NCBI RefSeq assembly: GCF_018143015.1
Contig: NC_054740.1
Coordinates: 41,681,180-41,745,179 of the forward strand
Direction of reading: 5' to 3'
Source: Lytechinus variegatus
Lineage: Eukaryota > Echinodermata > Echinoidea > Temnopleuroida > Toxopneustidae
Length of the DNA stretch: 64,000 bases
Within the stretch, counting starts at the first letter, position 1. Each line of letters starts with the position of its first letter. Below are positions 48,111 to 59,855 of the stretch, piece by piece. The position numbers and the translations under genes were made by a program. The notes beneath the pieces are model-generated. The model made no database searches, was not told the origin of the DNA, and was given only the letters and a program-made list of their open reading frames with translations.

Positions 48111-48880
48111 GTGAGGACATGCATTTATTTTCATCACCGCTTGGATATTATTATAATTTGCTGGACATTGGACATTCACATCCTACAAATGCTTGCACAA
48201 GATACCGGGAATAGATATTGTTTTTGAATAAACATTGTTGGCCAAAACGCAAACAGACTACTAACTTCAAGGCTAAGAAAATGTTTGTATTTATTCATGG
48301 CGTGTTTCATTCAGCATGTGCATAGCTTTGTTGGAATAATTTTCTGCTTCGATCAATTCTCCCCTGGATTCTAATATCTTGTGTAAAAAAAAGCAGTGAA
48401 CCAGCTCGTATTGTGGACATTATATTGGAATATTCATTAAGCGCTTCTGATATATTTTGTTTTTGAGGAAGATTCTAATCATATGTATTTTATTTGATGC
48501 TTCGTCACCCTCCAACGGTCGTCTGTACAAATACCACTGTCAGTTAATTTTCAGAGACGAACCACTTTAATATCTTCGAGACATCTCGATAAAAACCCTT
48601 TACGATGCCTCGCCGAGACGTTGAAATTGGTGACCATCATTAGAACCAACATTCTATTCACTTAAAGAATTATATCTGCTGCAGTTGCTCGCATTATCAT
48701 TTCGAATCTGGATTCGGATAGAACATCAAAGAACAAGTCTATTTACTGGATGAAGTAAGGATCATCACCGTGTGTGCCAAGATACGAAATATTGCCTAAA
48801 GTAATCCGGCATAGCAGTCAGTGAAGATCGGTTTCCCTGATATTTTTGATCTATTTGTGCACGAGATATTTTGACTCAAA

Positions 48881-48945
48881 ATGGAATTATCACTTTTTCT
48901 GCGGACATTGTGTAATATCTGCTGCATAGCTTTTGTGGCTGGAAG
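48881..48945 (+). CDS. Secreted matrix-type protein, coding exon 1 (signal peptide)
   Basis: The ATG at 48881 has a good context (A at -3, G at +4) and an in-frame TGA at 48872-48874, which fixes it as the first possible start in this frame. The exon encodes MELSLFLRTLCNICCIAFVA then G and two bases of the next codon: a short N-region, a hydrophobic core and a small-residue cleavage area, that is, a signal peptide for secretion. The donor AAG|GTAAGT at 48946 is a near-perfect consensus and leaves phase 2. Exon 2 at 61064, 12.1 kb downstream, supplies the last base of the Arg codon and stays open in that frame. The 5' untranslated part and its start are not determined. Confidence 0.72.
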
Positions 48946-48974
48946 GTAAGTATCGCCTTGGCGACCTTCCCTTC

Positions 48975-49050
48975 ATTAGTAATAATAATAATAATATGCA
49001 ACATTTATATAGCGCTTAATACAAATGTTTCTAAGCGCTGCATAATATTA
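48975..49050 (-). repeat. Dispersed GCGCTATA...(ATT)n repeat, copy 2
   Basis: Reverse orientation: AATAATAATAATAATATGCA, ATTTATATAGCGCTTAATAC, then TAAGCGCTGCATAATATTA. It corresponds to copy 1 at 41105-41178 and sits 30 bp inside the large intron. Confidence 0.55.
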
Positions 49051-49214
49051 CCGGGTACTATTAGTACCACCACTTACCTTCCTTTCATTAGTACCACCAC
49101 TACTACAATTGCATTTCTACTGTAGTTCAGTTGGGTGATTCTTCTCTTTTGTTTTTTAACAAGTGCACACCTAGTTACCAAGAATGCGTATAGCATTTTC
49201 ATCTATTTGAATAC

Positions 49215-49335
49215 AGGGTAAAAGAGCATTGATACCGATTGAATGCCTTGCTCACGGGTGTTGGCGCCGAGGCCCGAACCCCGGTCTTTCCATGGTACAG
49301 TCAGGCGCCTTAGACCACTCGGCCACTGCACCTCC
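49215..49335 (-). mobile_element. tRNA-derived SINE, copy A
   Basis: Read on the minus strand: GTGGCCGAGTGGTCTAAGGC (A-box), GGGGTTCGGGCC (B-box region), then CGCCAACACCCGTGAGCAAG and ATGCTCTTTTACCCTG. The head resembles tRNA-Leu/Ser. The same non-tRNA body (CCGTGAGCAA ... ATGCTCTTTTA) occurs at 59045-59165, so this is a SINE, not a tRNA gene. Confidence 0.8.
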
Positions 49336-52300
49336 TTCATTCGGCGCCACTCGATTGCAATTAAAAGACACCCCTAAAAAGGTGTTTACGATGGTGTCTG
49401 GTTTCACGTGTGAAATCAGAATGTATCTGATTGTTTATTGGAACGGACCCAGTCACTTGAAAGTTCTTAAACTAGAACTTTCTGTAGTGGGGGTACTCAT
49501 CAAACTATTTTTATGATCTTCCATGCGAATTGAAATAATATACAATAGAAAACACCTGAGCCATTTTAACCACGTCTGCATGCATGTAAAAGTTAACTAT
49601 GCACCTTCGGAGCACGGGTTAGACAAACGCAAGGTTTATAGGCTGAGGATATAATAATATTGTGGTAGACAAACCTCCTCCTCGGCCTCGTGAAAAGACA
49701 CCACTGTGTTAAATAGACATGCACTTACCCATGCTTTCTACTCAAGGTGGTTATCAAACAACCCTGCCCGACATTGCAGCATGAACACCATTTATGTAGC
49801 TAATAATCTACTATCACTACATTAATATGAAACAGGACAAATAACGAATTCTCTGTTAGGTTATTGACATGATTGTGGGAGCAAGATACATCCATGAACT
49901 GGACTATCTCTCGACACTTCTCGTGTAAATGAATGTTTACATGGTCGTTTGTGTTACAATGGTGATGAACATTTCAGTTGACTCAGGATCGATTAAATAC
50001 CATCCTTATGTGCTATGCGTCACTTGACCTTGAAGGTTTTCTGATAAGATGACAAAATAAATGGCAATTTTATTAATTAGTGACACATCACTGCTGTCAC
50101 TGGCTTTATGAATTATCCCAGGGAGTAGGCAAAAGTTAGCTAAGTTGTTAAAAAACCTGGCCTTGTACCAGAGAAGACATCGGAATACCGTCCCAAATTA
50201 CATCGTAGTTGCAAAATTGTTTTTTAAAGTATGCTTTCATCTCCATTTCGAGTGCTGATGACACTCGCTTGTCATAGGTTTTCACCATAATAACTTACGC
50301 TACCTTACTCTTCTCTCTTAACCCTATCACTCCACTTCACCCTGTGTCTTCATCTTTTTATCCTCCGCCAATATCCGCCCCTTCCTTTTCCTCCGTCATC
50401 AATTTTATCCATTCTCTTCCACTTCTCCTCTCCTCTCAAATACCAAACGCCCTCTTTGTTCGTCTTTTTATCTTTCCACTCTCCAACACCCTTTTCCTTT
50501 GCTCACGTATCGGCAGTCCCAAAAGTTGGTGGGGGGGGGGGGGTACGAAAAGGGTACCTCCCAACATAGAGTCGAAGGGGAGACGGGGTTGATTGGCTAT
50601 CTTGATTTGAAGGATTTATTTAGACATGATGAGAGCTAAGAAGGAAATATTGTTCTAGGATGTGCACGGGTACGGGTGTCTCATATTTCTTTCTTCGATT
50701 TTCTCTATCTTATTTTCTTTCCGGAAAAGAAAACGGTAGGAAAAGATTATTTGATATTCATTAAGGTGATTTCAAATTTCCAAGACTGTAAATATTGATG
50801 CCTTTGGGCGAAACGAATCAATAGTATTTTGAAAGAAAATACTGCGCTGTCCCCTGTAAAATGCCCAATGTGCAGAAACTGATGTACTGTATACACTGTC
50901 GCCAATGTTGCATATTAATTTGAATTCGAAGATTCGATTGAATGTCTCAGTGAGGCATTTTATGTTTCGATTATCTCTTTTAGTTTGCTGTTTGTTAAAC
51001 ACCCTGGCGCCACCCCATTATCTAGACCTTAATTGTCAATTATAGCTCCATCGTCTCCAGGCAAGAAAATTGTAGTAAAGATGTCGAATTTCGACATATT
51101 TCGGGTATTATCTTTACACCCCGAATCTATGTTAAACTCGATTCCCAATTAACGTAGTTTACTTAACCCCAATAAACTGAGATTATAATCTATACACTGA
51201 TTTAGTATCAGTACAACATCATTTGATCCATTAATCTCTGACGACCGATTCACCAGTACCGTAATAAAGATTATCAAAAAATTACGACCTGAACAAAAAT
51301 TGATGGGGGCAGACATGGCGTATACGGTATTATTTTTGCGCAGTTACAAGGAGTGAAGCGATCAAACGAAATGGTGATATTTTCAATTCCAAAATCGAAT
51401 TTTGGAATAGATTTTGGCATGTCTTTGTCTATAAGTATATATATCATAATTTACCCCTTTTTCTTCTCATTCTGTCTTGGTCAAGAAACGTTTAAGGCCT
51501 TGGCCCCCAAGATCCGCCCCCATCTACATGTATACGCCAGTGTGATTCAGACATATTATAGGCCAACATACATGCAGGTCCAACGGAGTAATTGAAGATT
51601 CACAGGTATTGTGGTTTAAGCATGGGGCAATAAACATGGAGTAGGTGTATCTGTATAAGGCTAAAAAATGCTTTCCTGCTACCCCTAATAAAACTTAATT
51701 TATTTCGTTCTTTTGACGAATATTACTAGACATGCTAGATTCATTTCTTGGCTTTGAGCCGACCGATCTTTACCTCGGTGAATTCCTGCCTTCCTCTCCG
51801 AGATGGCCTCTACATTTCTCAAATCACGCGATATGCCTTATGGTCGGCGATAATGAGAAATTATAAAACAACTGACATCATGTACACGCAGAAGCAGCAT
51901 AGACTAAAAAAAACACACTGGACAAAATAATATAGTTGACAAGAAATTGGAACTAGGGATCAGCTAGCTCATTGCATGAATATGAGATGGATACAACAGT
52001 TAACCAAAATAAAGCGAACATATTGGATAACCCATTTGATGAATTATCAGTTTTTCATCTTGTCAATATTTTTTTTATTCAAATGAATCATATTATTTTC
52101 ATTCTGATATTCCAATTTAACACAATTGTGTAAACAGTGATTTGAAAACAAATATTTGATTGCACCAATAAATTCAAGAAGAAACAACTATACGCATTGA
52201 TATACTGTACAATGAGCAGAGTTCGGGAAACACAACCAGTTTCTGATATTAATAGCATCAACATGATCAAATGGATTGAGATTTGTTTAGTCTACAGGAA

Positions 52301-54227
52301 ATTGCTAGATGGGGCTTTGTGTAAAAAACAAAATCCTGCTACCACATATTCATGATACATGTCAAATACCGTCGTGTGTGCCCGAAAATCATGAAAATGT
52401 ACCCGGGATCAAAAGGTCCACCTCGTCAAATATAACCGTACCCGTTTTCATGGTCTTTGCCAGGGATTTCCTTGTTTTTTTTTCTTTGTTTATATATCTA
52501 GACTGGATAAAATAATCCTGTCGAGATAGATCGTTCGTGATTGATGTGAGCTCGCCGATATCCACGTCCATGCCGTTGCTATGTGCATTTCCTTATTCTA
52601 ACTCCTTCTTCATACTTCTTCATTCATGTCATTATCGTTATCTTGTTTTTAAATAGAAATACAAGTCCTAATTGATATGATTGTTCCATTTTTTTTTAAT
52701 TGACTGACATTTTGCAGGGAGGAATTTGATTTACCAAACCTTTGCTCTTTGCCTTACTCCTGTACCCTCCCTCCCACCTATCTACTTTTTTTTCTTTTCT
52801 TGAGGCAGCCTTCATCATTTTTTGCACTCGGGGATATGCTTGATACGGTTGTCCTGAATCCTGAATATGAATGTTAAGTCCTCACTTTCCATTTTCCCTT
52901 CATTTTTATTTGTGCAAAGAAAAAGTTTAAACCTGACACAACGAAGTACGAAATTATGATTTATACGCCCATCGCTTTGCGTTGCAGTGCTGTAATGAAC
53001 AGGTATTTTTAAAATGTGTACTCTGCACGTAATTTACGTTTTGATTTTATCTAACGGACAAGATATAAACATGTCTAAGGTCGGCAAATCTGCAGGATCT
53101 ATCAACATTTCTGTCGACCTTGGTTTCTTAATATAGTTTTCCTTTTTTCAATATTTAAAAGTTAGGTAAGCTTGATTAAATCCAACTGTAAACAAAATGT
53201 TGCCCCAAACTTACAACATGAAAACTTTAAATTCGATGTCTGTTAATTGGCTTGCGAGGTGATCTTCAAAGCTGTTAACAACTACCAGCCCAGCTGAAAC
53301 ACACGAGGAGAAATCATTGTGAACCATAAAGTAATTTTAAACCATTCTGCTTGATGCTTTACCTTTAGAATACTTCCTCATGAAAAAAATGGGGATACCT
53401 CTGAATTGTCGCTCTGGCTTTTATCTCATGAAAGATCACCTAACTTGGTAATATTCTACATTCAACAAACTACTGCTAATCCTCTTTATAACATCACATC
53501 AATTGATTGAGCTGTCACCCGTACTGATACAGATCAACATTCACACCAAAAATGGGAACCCGTGAGATGGCGATCCCAGATAGCATTGATTGTAATCTAA
53601 TTTTCTGATTTGATTCAAACCACACGATCCATCTCGATCCGTCAGGTTCGAACCAATCTTTTTATCAAATTGTTGATTGATGAATTTCCATGCGGGGTAA
53701 TGCTGCCCGAAGGCTCTTCGTTACGCCAAAGTTATTCAGGTTCTACTTCAATAACTCGTCCGTAGACTTGTGTCAGGAGTGTCTTGCGATTGTAATACCA
53801 TTAAAAATTAACATGGCACCTAGACATTACAAAATGGAATGTACTCCCGGCAGGTGTAGCTTTATAATCATTAAAAGATGCACTTGGGCAGGATAATATG
53901 TTAAGAATTTCCCGCAATTTTGGCGAGTATTTGCAAATTTGTTCGAGATATAACTGTTTTTGTTTCTCTCAAGGATTTCTTGTTGTTGTTGTTGTTGTTG
54001 TTGTTGAATATTTACAGATATTGAGTCGTGGATTAAAGACCCTGTCCCCTAGTCCCATTTAGTCTCTCCGTTGGGCCTACAGAAAAATAAATGACGAATG
54101 TACGTCTGTACTTTCTACTTCCAATGTCCTCATGTCATTTGCGAATCAATGGCGCACACCCTGGATTGAGCCTTGCGTTTAACCAACAAATGACCCCAAT
54201 TCTCAGGCATACCAAGTTTGGTAGATG
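49336..54227. other. Intron DNA, no feature beyond simple repeats
   Basis: Part of the 12.1-kb intron (48946-61063). It holds a poly-G tract (50531-50543), a copy of the CATGGCGTAT dispersed repeat (about 51313-51420), a possible LINE tail ending TCCTGAATCCTGAATATG (52640-52870) and a (TTG)n run (53980-54006). No additional Cys-rich exon was found. Confidence 0.45.
53980..54006. repeat. (TTG)n microsatellite
   Basis: Nine uninterrupted TTG units. Confidence 0.95.
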
Positions 54228-54456
54228 AAATATCTGACAAAAACGGCGTTAATGACGTGATGCTTCATAGCGACGTCAGTGACGTGATGCGTCAGAAATC
54301 TGACGAATAACTGCGTTAGTGTCATTTTGCGTCAAATATCTGACACATACCGGCATTAGTGACATGTTGCGTCAAATATCTGACGAATAGCGCGTCAATG
54401 ACGTGACGCATCAAATATCTGACGACGAATAATTGCGTCAGTGACATAGAAACGTC
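54228..54456. repeat. Tandem array, about 41-bp units rich in TGACG
   Basis: About five units begin AAATATCTGACGAATA and contain GCGT(C/T)AGTGACGTGATGCGTC; the first is longer and holds two TGACGTG boxes. TGACG is the CREB/ATF half site. The units differ by point changes, so the array is old or poorly homogenised. Confidence 0.85.
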
Positions 54457-54545
54457 AAATGTATTTAACGCGTGCAATTGGTGTCACCCGTAATGCCTGT
54501 ATAATTTTGTTAATGTTAGCGTAGTGCAGACAAATGATTTTTCAA

Positions 54546-54635
54546 GGTGCCATGGCCGCGGATCGAAACCCGAACTGCCATGTGCCTAGTCAAGGGCCTT
54601 ATACCATTCGGTTTTACGACACACTCACCTCTTAC
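54546..54635 (-). mobile_element. tRNA-derived SINE, copy C, diverged
   Basis: Minus strand: AAACCGAATGGTATAAGGCC (decayed A-box) and GTTCGGGTTTCGATCCGCGG (B-box), ending GGCCATGGCACC. It has the same layout as copies A and B but more changes, and its body is not recognisable. Confidence 0.6.
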
Positions 54636-54799
54636 TGAATACGGAATGATAATCATGATTATCATGACATCAACTCCCTGTTTCAGAAAGAATTGCAGAG
54701 TGACCCATTGCGTCGTTGATTGACGCAGATTATAACCATCCGTCACGTAACTGACACATCATACGGCTCGTGTGCTATTCATCAGGCAATTCCATATTA

Positions 54800-55320
54800 T
54801 GGTGAACGATATTAAAACGTTGACGGTGGCAGATGTTTGTCGACGCGTCACCGTCACCTCCCCACGTCGACCCGCTAGGTTGACACGTTCGTCCATCAAG
54901 AGGGCAAGAGGGGTATGACGTCATAGTCAACACTGTCTGCGCATTTTGGTGGACGGTAAAAGTCGGTAAAAAATGCGTTCTCATTGGATGGTGAAACTTG
55001 GAGTCGACAAGCGCGGTACGTTAACAAAATGACGTCATACGGTGACGCTAGTGTCAGCGAGCAATTCGAAGAGTCCACAAATCTCTTGGATGCCTCGGCG
55101 GTTGATGAAGAGTACCCGGATGATATTCTCGGAAGATTGTCAGCATGGCGCCAAGACCATGTCCTTTGAAGACATTCTTCTACCCATGGTTCTCCTTGAA
55201 ATGAGGGATGTGAGGGTGTTACGTCCACTCTTACTCACATTCCTCACTTTGAAAGAACGTAGACAGCTGCACAATTTTGGGGTGGATGCATTCTGCAGTC
55301 GTGACGTTTCGGATTATTGA
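54800..55320. other. GC-rich island with short unexplained ORFs
   Basis: This stretch is visibly richer in G+C and CpG than its surroundings and carries two perfect CREs (54916-54923 and 55030-55037). On the + strand an ORF with ATG at 55029 reads MTSYGDASVSEQFEESTNLL and on to EEYPDDILGRLSAWRQDHVL. It ends at 55169, just after a second ORF in another frame begins with MSFEDILLPMVLLEMRDVRV (ATG at 55159) and runs to 55320. An antisense frame is also open. Nothing is recognised. It could be a decayed host gene copy or an intronic regulatory island. Confidence 0.3.
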
Positions 55321-55634
55321 CTACTCGACTATCAAATAAGCAAAAGAAAATTATTTTCAATAGAATTTTACCCAAACATAATATTTTTTATTTTTGTTTT
55401 GAAGCAACACGGTTTGGTATCTTAACACATCATTTGGCATTTGATTGATGTTGGCAGTAATGATTAGAGTTTGTTTTACTTTAATCCTCGGAGGGGTGAT
55501 TCGAGATGATATCACCTATTTCAATTATAGTGTTTCAAAGGGAAATTATCTTTAAACCCTTCTCTCTAGTGGATTTTTTTTCAACATTAGGCCTGTTAAT
55601 AAATCTTGTGTGCTTCTTGCGAAGTATCCATAAT

Positions 55635-56460
55635 GGAAATAACACAGTGTCCCACAGTGTGTTCACAGTGTGGAACACAAAAAAAATCACCTTCACACTG
55701 TTAAATTTGAGCATTTCAGGAGTAGATCACAATTTTACATAATCCACAGTCACAACTATGTCAACACACTGCTGTGCAGTGGGGACAGTCACAATCGCGT
55801 CTTCACAAAGTCATAGTCCACTGTGTGAACACAGTTTGAACATCCACAGTGATTGGTGTCCGACGTGTGGAATTGTCCAATGTGACTATTTTAACATTGT
55901 CGGTGTGCATCACGTATTCCTTATAGACCCCAGTGTGAATTCACTGTGGAGTTGCCACAGTAATAAGCACGTCTGCACGCACTCCACACGTGTGACACCA
56001 CTGTGGACGCCCACATGGTGTAGAGGCGTCAACCGTGTGAAATTGTCATTACACTGTTTAACTGTGTCATCGTGCATCAAGCATTCATTATAGACCCCAA
56101 TGTGAACGCAGTATGGAAGCTTCCCATAGTCCACTGTGTGACACACTGCATGTGGACACCCACACGATGCAGATGCGTCAATCGTGTGCAATTATCATTG
56201 CACCATTCAATAGGATTATTTTAACAGTGTCAGTGACGTACTTGAATCACGTCTTCATATCGACCAATATGTAAACACACTGTGGAGTGGACAAAGTCAT
56301 AATCACGACTACATAGATTCCACTGTGTGACGCCACAGTGATTCACTGGTGTAGAGGCGTCAACTGTGGGGGAATTTATCATTGCACTGTACGATGTGAC
56401 CATTGGAACGGTGTCAGCGTGAATCGCGTCTTCCACTATGTGAACACTTTGTAACGCTGT
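55635..56460. repeat. Array of diverged CACAGTGTG-rich repeats
   Basis: A recurring block (GTGTAGAGGCGTCAACCGTG then AATTGTCATTACACTG) appears near 55864, 56030, 56175 and 56360, at irregular spacing of about 145-185 bp. Between these lie many CACTGTGTG/CACAGTGTG half-palindromes and a TTATAGACCCCA(G/A)TGTGAA block. The first part matches 4325-4440. Frames here on both strands are shadows of the array. Confidence 0.75.
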
Positions 56461-56852
56461 GTTGTTGTTCTTGCTGTTTTACTTGCATTATGTATGACCC
56501 ACTGAATGACGACAACGTGGAGATACCAGCACGGTTCCATGACCACACCGACCCCGTTGGCAAGTTGTACTCATCGAACCCACACCATTTATTGAGTACT
56601 TCCCCATATCATCAATCTTCATTCTGTGGTCGTTACTCCGGCCCGAATGGCCCTTCCGGTGTAATCGTAACTACTCTTGTCACTTTTCGTCATCTTTATT
56701 TTCCGGTTATCTACCGTCACAAAACGTTATAACGTCAACCCGCCCTACATGGCGTGTCTACTCTGATCTGTTGTCAAACAAGGTTCGGAGAATACCAATT
56801 TGAAAGTTTGATCACCTGCTTTGGCATGGTTTATCGCATTCCTAGTTTGTGT

Positions 56853-57081
56853 GCACAGTAAAAATGCTGTTTATTTGTTTAATCAACGCTGTTTATTTCG
56901 TTTAATCAACGCTGTGTAATACAGTAGTAGTTTAATCAGTTTTAACAAGTATAGAAAATCTTAAACAATAAAGTTGAATTTTTAATACTTAATTCCCAAT
57001 GAATTGAGCATGCTTGTTTAAACTGCGTTAAGGTTCATATACTAAACAGCGTTGTTAAAAATTAAACAAGTTTTACTGTGC
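56853..57081. mobile_element. MITE, CACAGTAAAaACGC family, copy 2
   Basis: Left end GCACAGTAAAAATGCTGTTT and right end AAACAAGTTTTACTGTGC form inverted repeats. AATCAACGCTGTTTA and AAACAGCGTTGTTAA lie inside. It is related to 16280-16514. Confidence 0.75.
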
Positions 57082-59044
57082 GTCTTTAAATCATGGAGTC
57101 AATCTTAAATCGACGTCTCACATTGTGTTATTATTAATAGCAGCATATTGCCGAAATATCAAAGAAAAAAAAAGTTGTGGGAAAGGCGAAAAAAATTATC
57201 ATAAACAATTGAATTCGTTCATGATATTTTGGAATTTGGAAGAACATCAAAAATAGTTAGTTATCCATCGCAAGCATTTGGTTCATAAATGGACCATAAT
57301 AGTACTGTTACTCCGAGTCAGTATTAGACGAAATGGGCCAGCCTTACAATAAATTATTAGACAAGACGGTAAATGGGTACTGTATGATGGCAGTATGACC
57401 AAATGTTACGTAGACGAACTATAGGATTGATCCCCTTGACCATTTGGGATGGCGCCATTTGAAATTAGACCAAGTGGATGCGGACCAACTGGCAATTTAT
57501 TCAGCATGCATGATTTTGATTTTGGAAGCTAGTCATTTCCACGTTACCAAATATCCCATTCTCAATGTTAACATTCCAACCTTTTTACGACCTCCTGGCC
57601 AGACAGAAATGCATTTCGCGATAAATGGTATCGATCTGTGTTTGTTTACAGAGCCAACATAAAATGTGTCAACCTATTTCAAATTTCAGTCATTCAGAGC
57701 CGCAGGTATAGAAATTATGCGGTTAAACCTGCACGTCGACGACACACAGTCCCACGCACCCAAACAGGTGGGAGTAATTACAGGCAGGTATCACGGTCAA
57801 GTTCATAGACTAATGTTTGCGGAAAGATCGGGCTTTGTGGTGTGTCATACATCTGAGCTTGCAGGTGGATATCCGTTGGATAACATTCGATGGTGCTTTT
57901 CATTCTTATCATTTCCATTTAATGGCATTCGCTAGACGACTGACGGTAGCAACGCAAACATAATTATTAGATCTTAAGATAAAAGAAAAAAAAATACATA
58001 TATCGCCATGCATGAATATTTGCTCAAACCTGTGATAAAGCGTTATGAAAACATCGTGAAAAATGAGTTTCCCTTTCCAGGGCGAACGAGATGAAAGTTC
58101 TGTGAACTACTAGATTATTATGGTATTTCACCCTTTGTTGAATGCTATTGAATGATGAAAGGGGGAATATTCAAAATGCATTTTAATCGCTGCACAAATT
58201 GAAGACAATGCTTCGCAATTAAATTATCCATTATGAAGAAAAAGTGCGAGAGTTTGAGATAGCTTGCACAAAAATACAAGAACATGTAAGAGGAATAACA
58301 AGTAACAAATACCCCAATCTTACAGAAATCGAGATGACCTTACATTTATACACGGTATCGGTTTATTATAATACAAGCAACTCCCCATCATTCTTTCTCG
58401 TCCTATAATACTTTCTCTATTGTGTCTGTTGTCCAGCTCTCCCACTCCTGAATGATGTCACTTTCTTGTTATTTCTCTCGAAATCTCACACATTCGTGCT
58501 AAACACCTGCAAAGTATCGGCAGAGAATATATACAGATGAATAAACATCGTTCTTTTTTTTACAGGTGTAGAAAACTACCTCACTTCGTGGTATATGAAT
58601 GGCAGTAATCAGAATTACAATGTTGATAAAGGCCATGAATCGAAATGTTGAAAAATTCCAACAAATTGTTTGGCTCAATGATCCTTTGAGGAAAAAAATA
58701 ACAATGTATAAAAAGGGCATTTTCGACAATCATAATAGTTCTCCATAGACGCATTCTATGAAGTTCGCATTTTATCAGGTATGTGCCAAAACCTATCATG
58801 AAAAGAGAGTTCTCCAGAAAATGAGGCCAACGGTACATTTTGAAAAAAAATCGCTAAACAATTATACAAAATTGGCTTTCTTTCTGAAAATGTTCATATT
58901 CGTGCCTCACAATCTTGTGATAAACTGTTATTTTTCTATTCTGACACTTCCAAGGATTCACTAAATTAGTATCATGTGGTTACGAAAAGATGTACACCAA
59001 AGAAGACTTGATAAAACTACTGATTACATTAGTACATGGGCTTT
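57082..59044. other. Intron DNA, no gene seen
   Basis: Two + strand frames (57444-57662 and 57666-57935) lie end to end but have no recognisable motif and no good splice sites around them. No repeat ends were found. Confidence 0.4.
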
Positions 59045-59165
59045 TTCATAAAAGAGCATTGTATATCAAATGCTTTGCTCACGGGCATAGGTGCCGCGGC
59101 CGGGGATCGAACCCCAGACTTTTCGTGTATAGCCAGGCGCCTTAGACCACTCGGCCACATCACCA
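59045..59165 (-). mobile_element. tRNA-derived SINE, copy B
   Basis: Minus strand: GTGGCCGAGTGGTCTAAGGC, GGGGTTCGATCCCCGGCCGC, then ATGCCCGTGAGCAAAGCATT and ATGCTCTTTTATG. A- and B-boxes are better preserved than in copy A. It has the same orientation as the other two copies, antisense to the host gene. Confidence 0.85.
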
Positions 59166-59714
59166 ATGAGTCTTTGTAGACCAAACTTTAAAATCGATAT
59201 TTTATGAATTATTTGTCCTTTTAAATTTCATATCCATTTTCAAGGTCTGACATTTCTGGAACTCTTCAAAAATGTCTTTACTTAACCACGGTTATCACGT
59301 ATTATCATCCGTATCAGACATCTGAGCTGGTCATTTACAAAACCGTATTGCCCTAGATTCATAAATATCGGAAAGGGATAGGTATATTATTTGTATTTTC
59401 CTCGGTCTCAATGCGCATATTTACTTTGCATGCAGAGACGACGCAAAATATACCTTTGTATTTTCCCTGGTCTCACATCCGGGCATTTGAGGATGCGTAT
59501 AACATGTATAAAGAGATACGCTTCATAAGGATCTGCGCACCAACAATGTACGTCATAATAAAGACATCACTGGATCCAAGCGCTTGCAAGTACGTCATAA
59601 TGGTAAAGTGCAGAGCCTAGACCATTATAACAAGGCACAACATAACTATTTTAAAAAGAAATATCACCATTATCACGATTTTTGCTCTACATATCTGATT
59701 TGGATGATAATAAA

Positions 59715-59855
59715 AATATTGACTGGCTCTTCTTTCGGGCAACATCAAATATATTGCCCTTAAAAGACCCATATTGCCCTCGTCTAAAGACTCGGGCCAA
59801 TATGATTCTTTTGCTGGCAATATATTTGATGTTCCCCTCAAGGCCAGTCAATATT
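59715..59855. mobile_element. Palindromic MITE, GGCAATATATTTGATG family
   Basis: Left arm AATATTGACTGGCT ... GGGCAACATCAAATATATTG; right arm CAATATATTTGATGTTCCCC ... GCCAGTCAATATT. The arms are about 45 bp and the total is 141 bp. Confidence 0.85.

Noticed and set aside
49215-49335. A genuine tRNA-Leu or tRNA-Ser gene
   Set aside because: The cloverleaf is imperfect, and the same non-tRNA 3' body recurs at 59045, which identifies a SINE.
55758-56191. ORFs of 111 and 93 residues rich in Cys, His and Thr
   Set aside because: They are shadows of the CACAGTGTG array, open on both strands because of its repeat composition.
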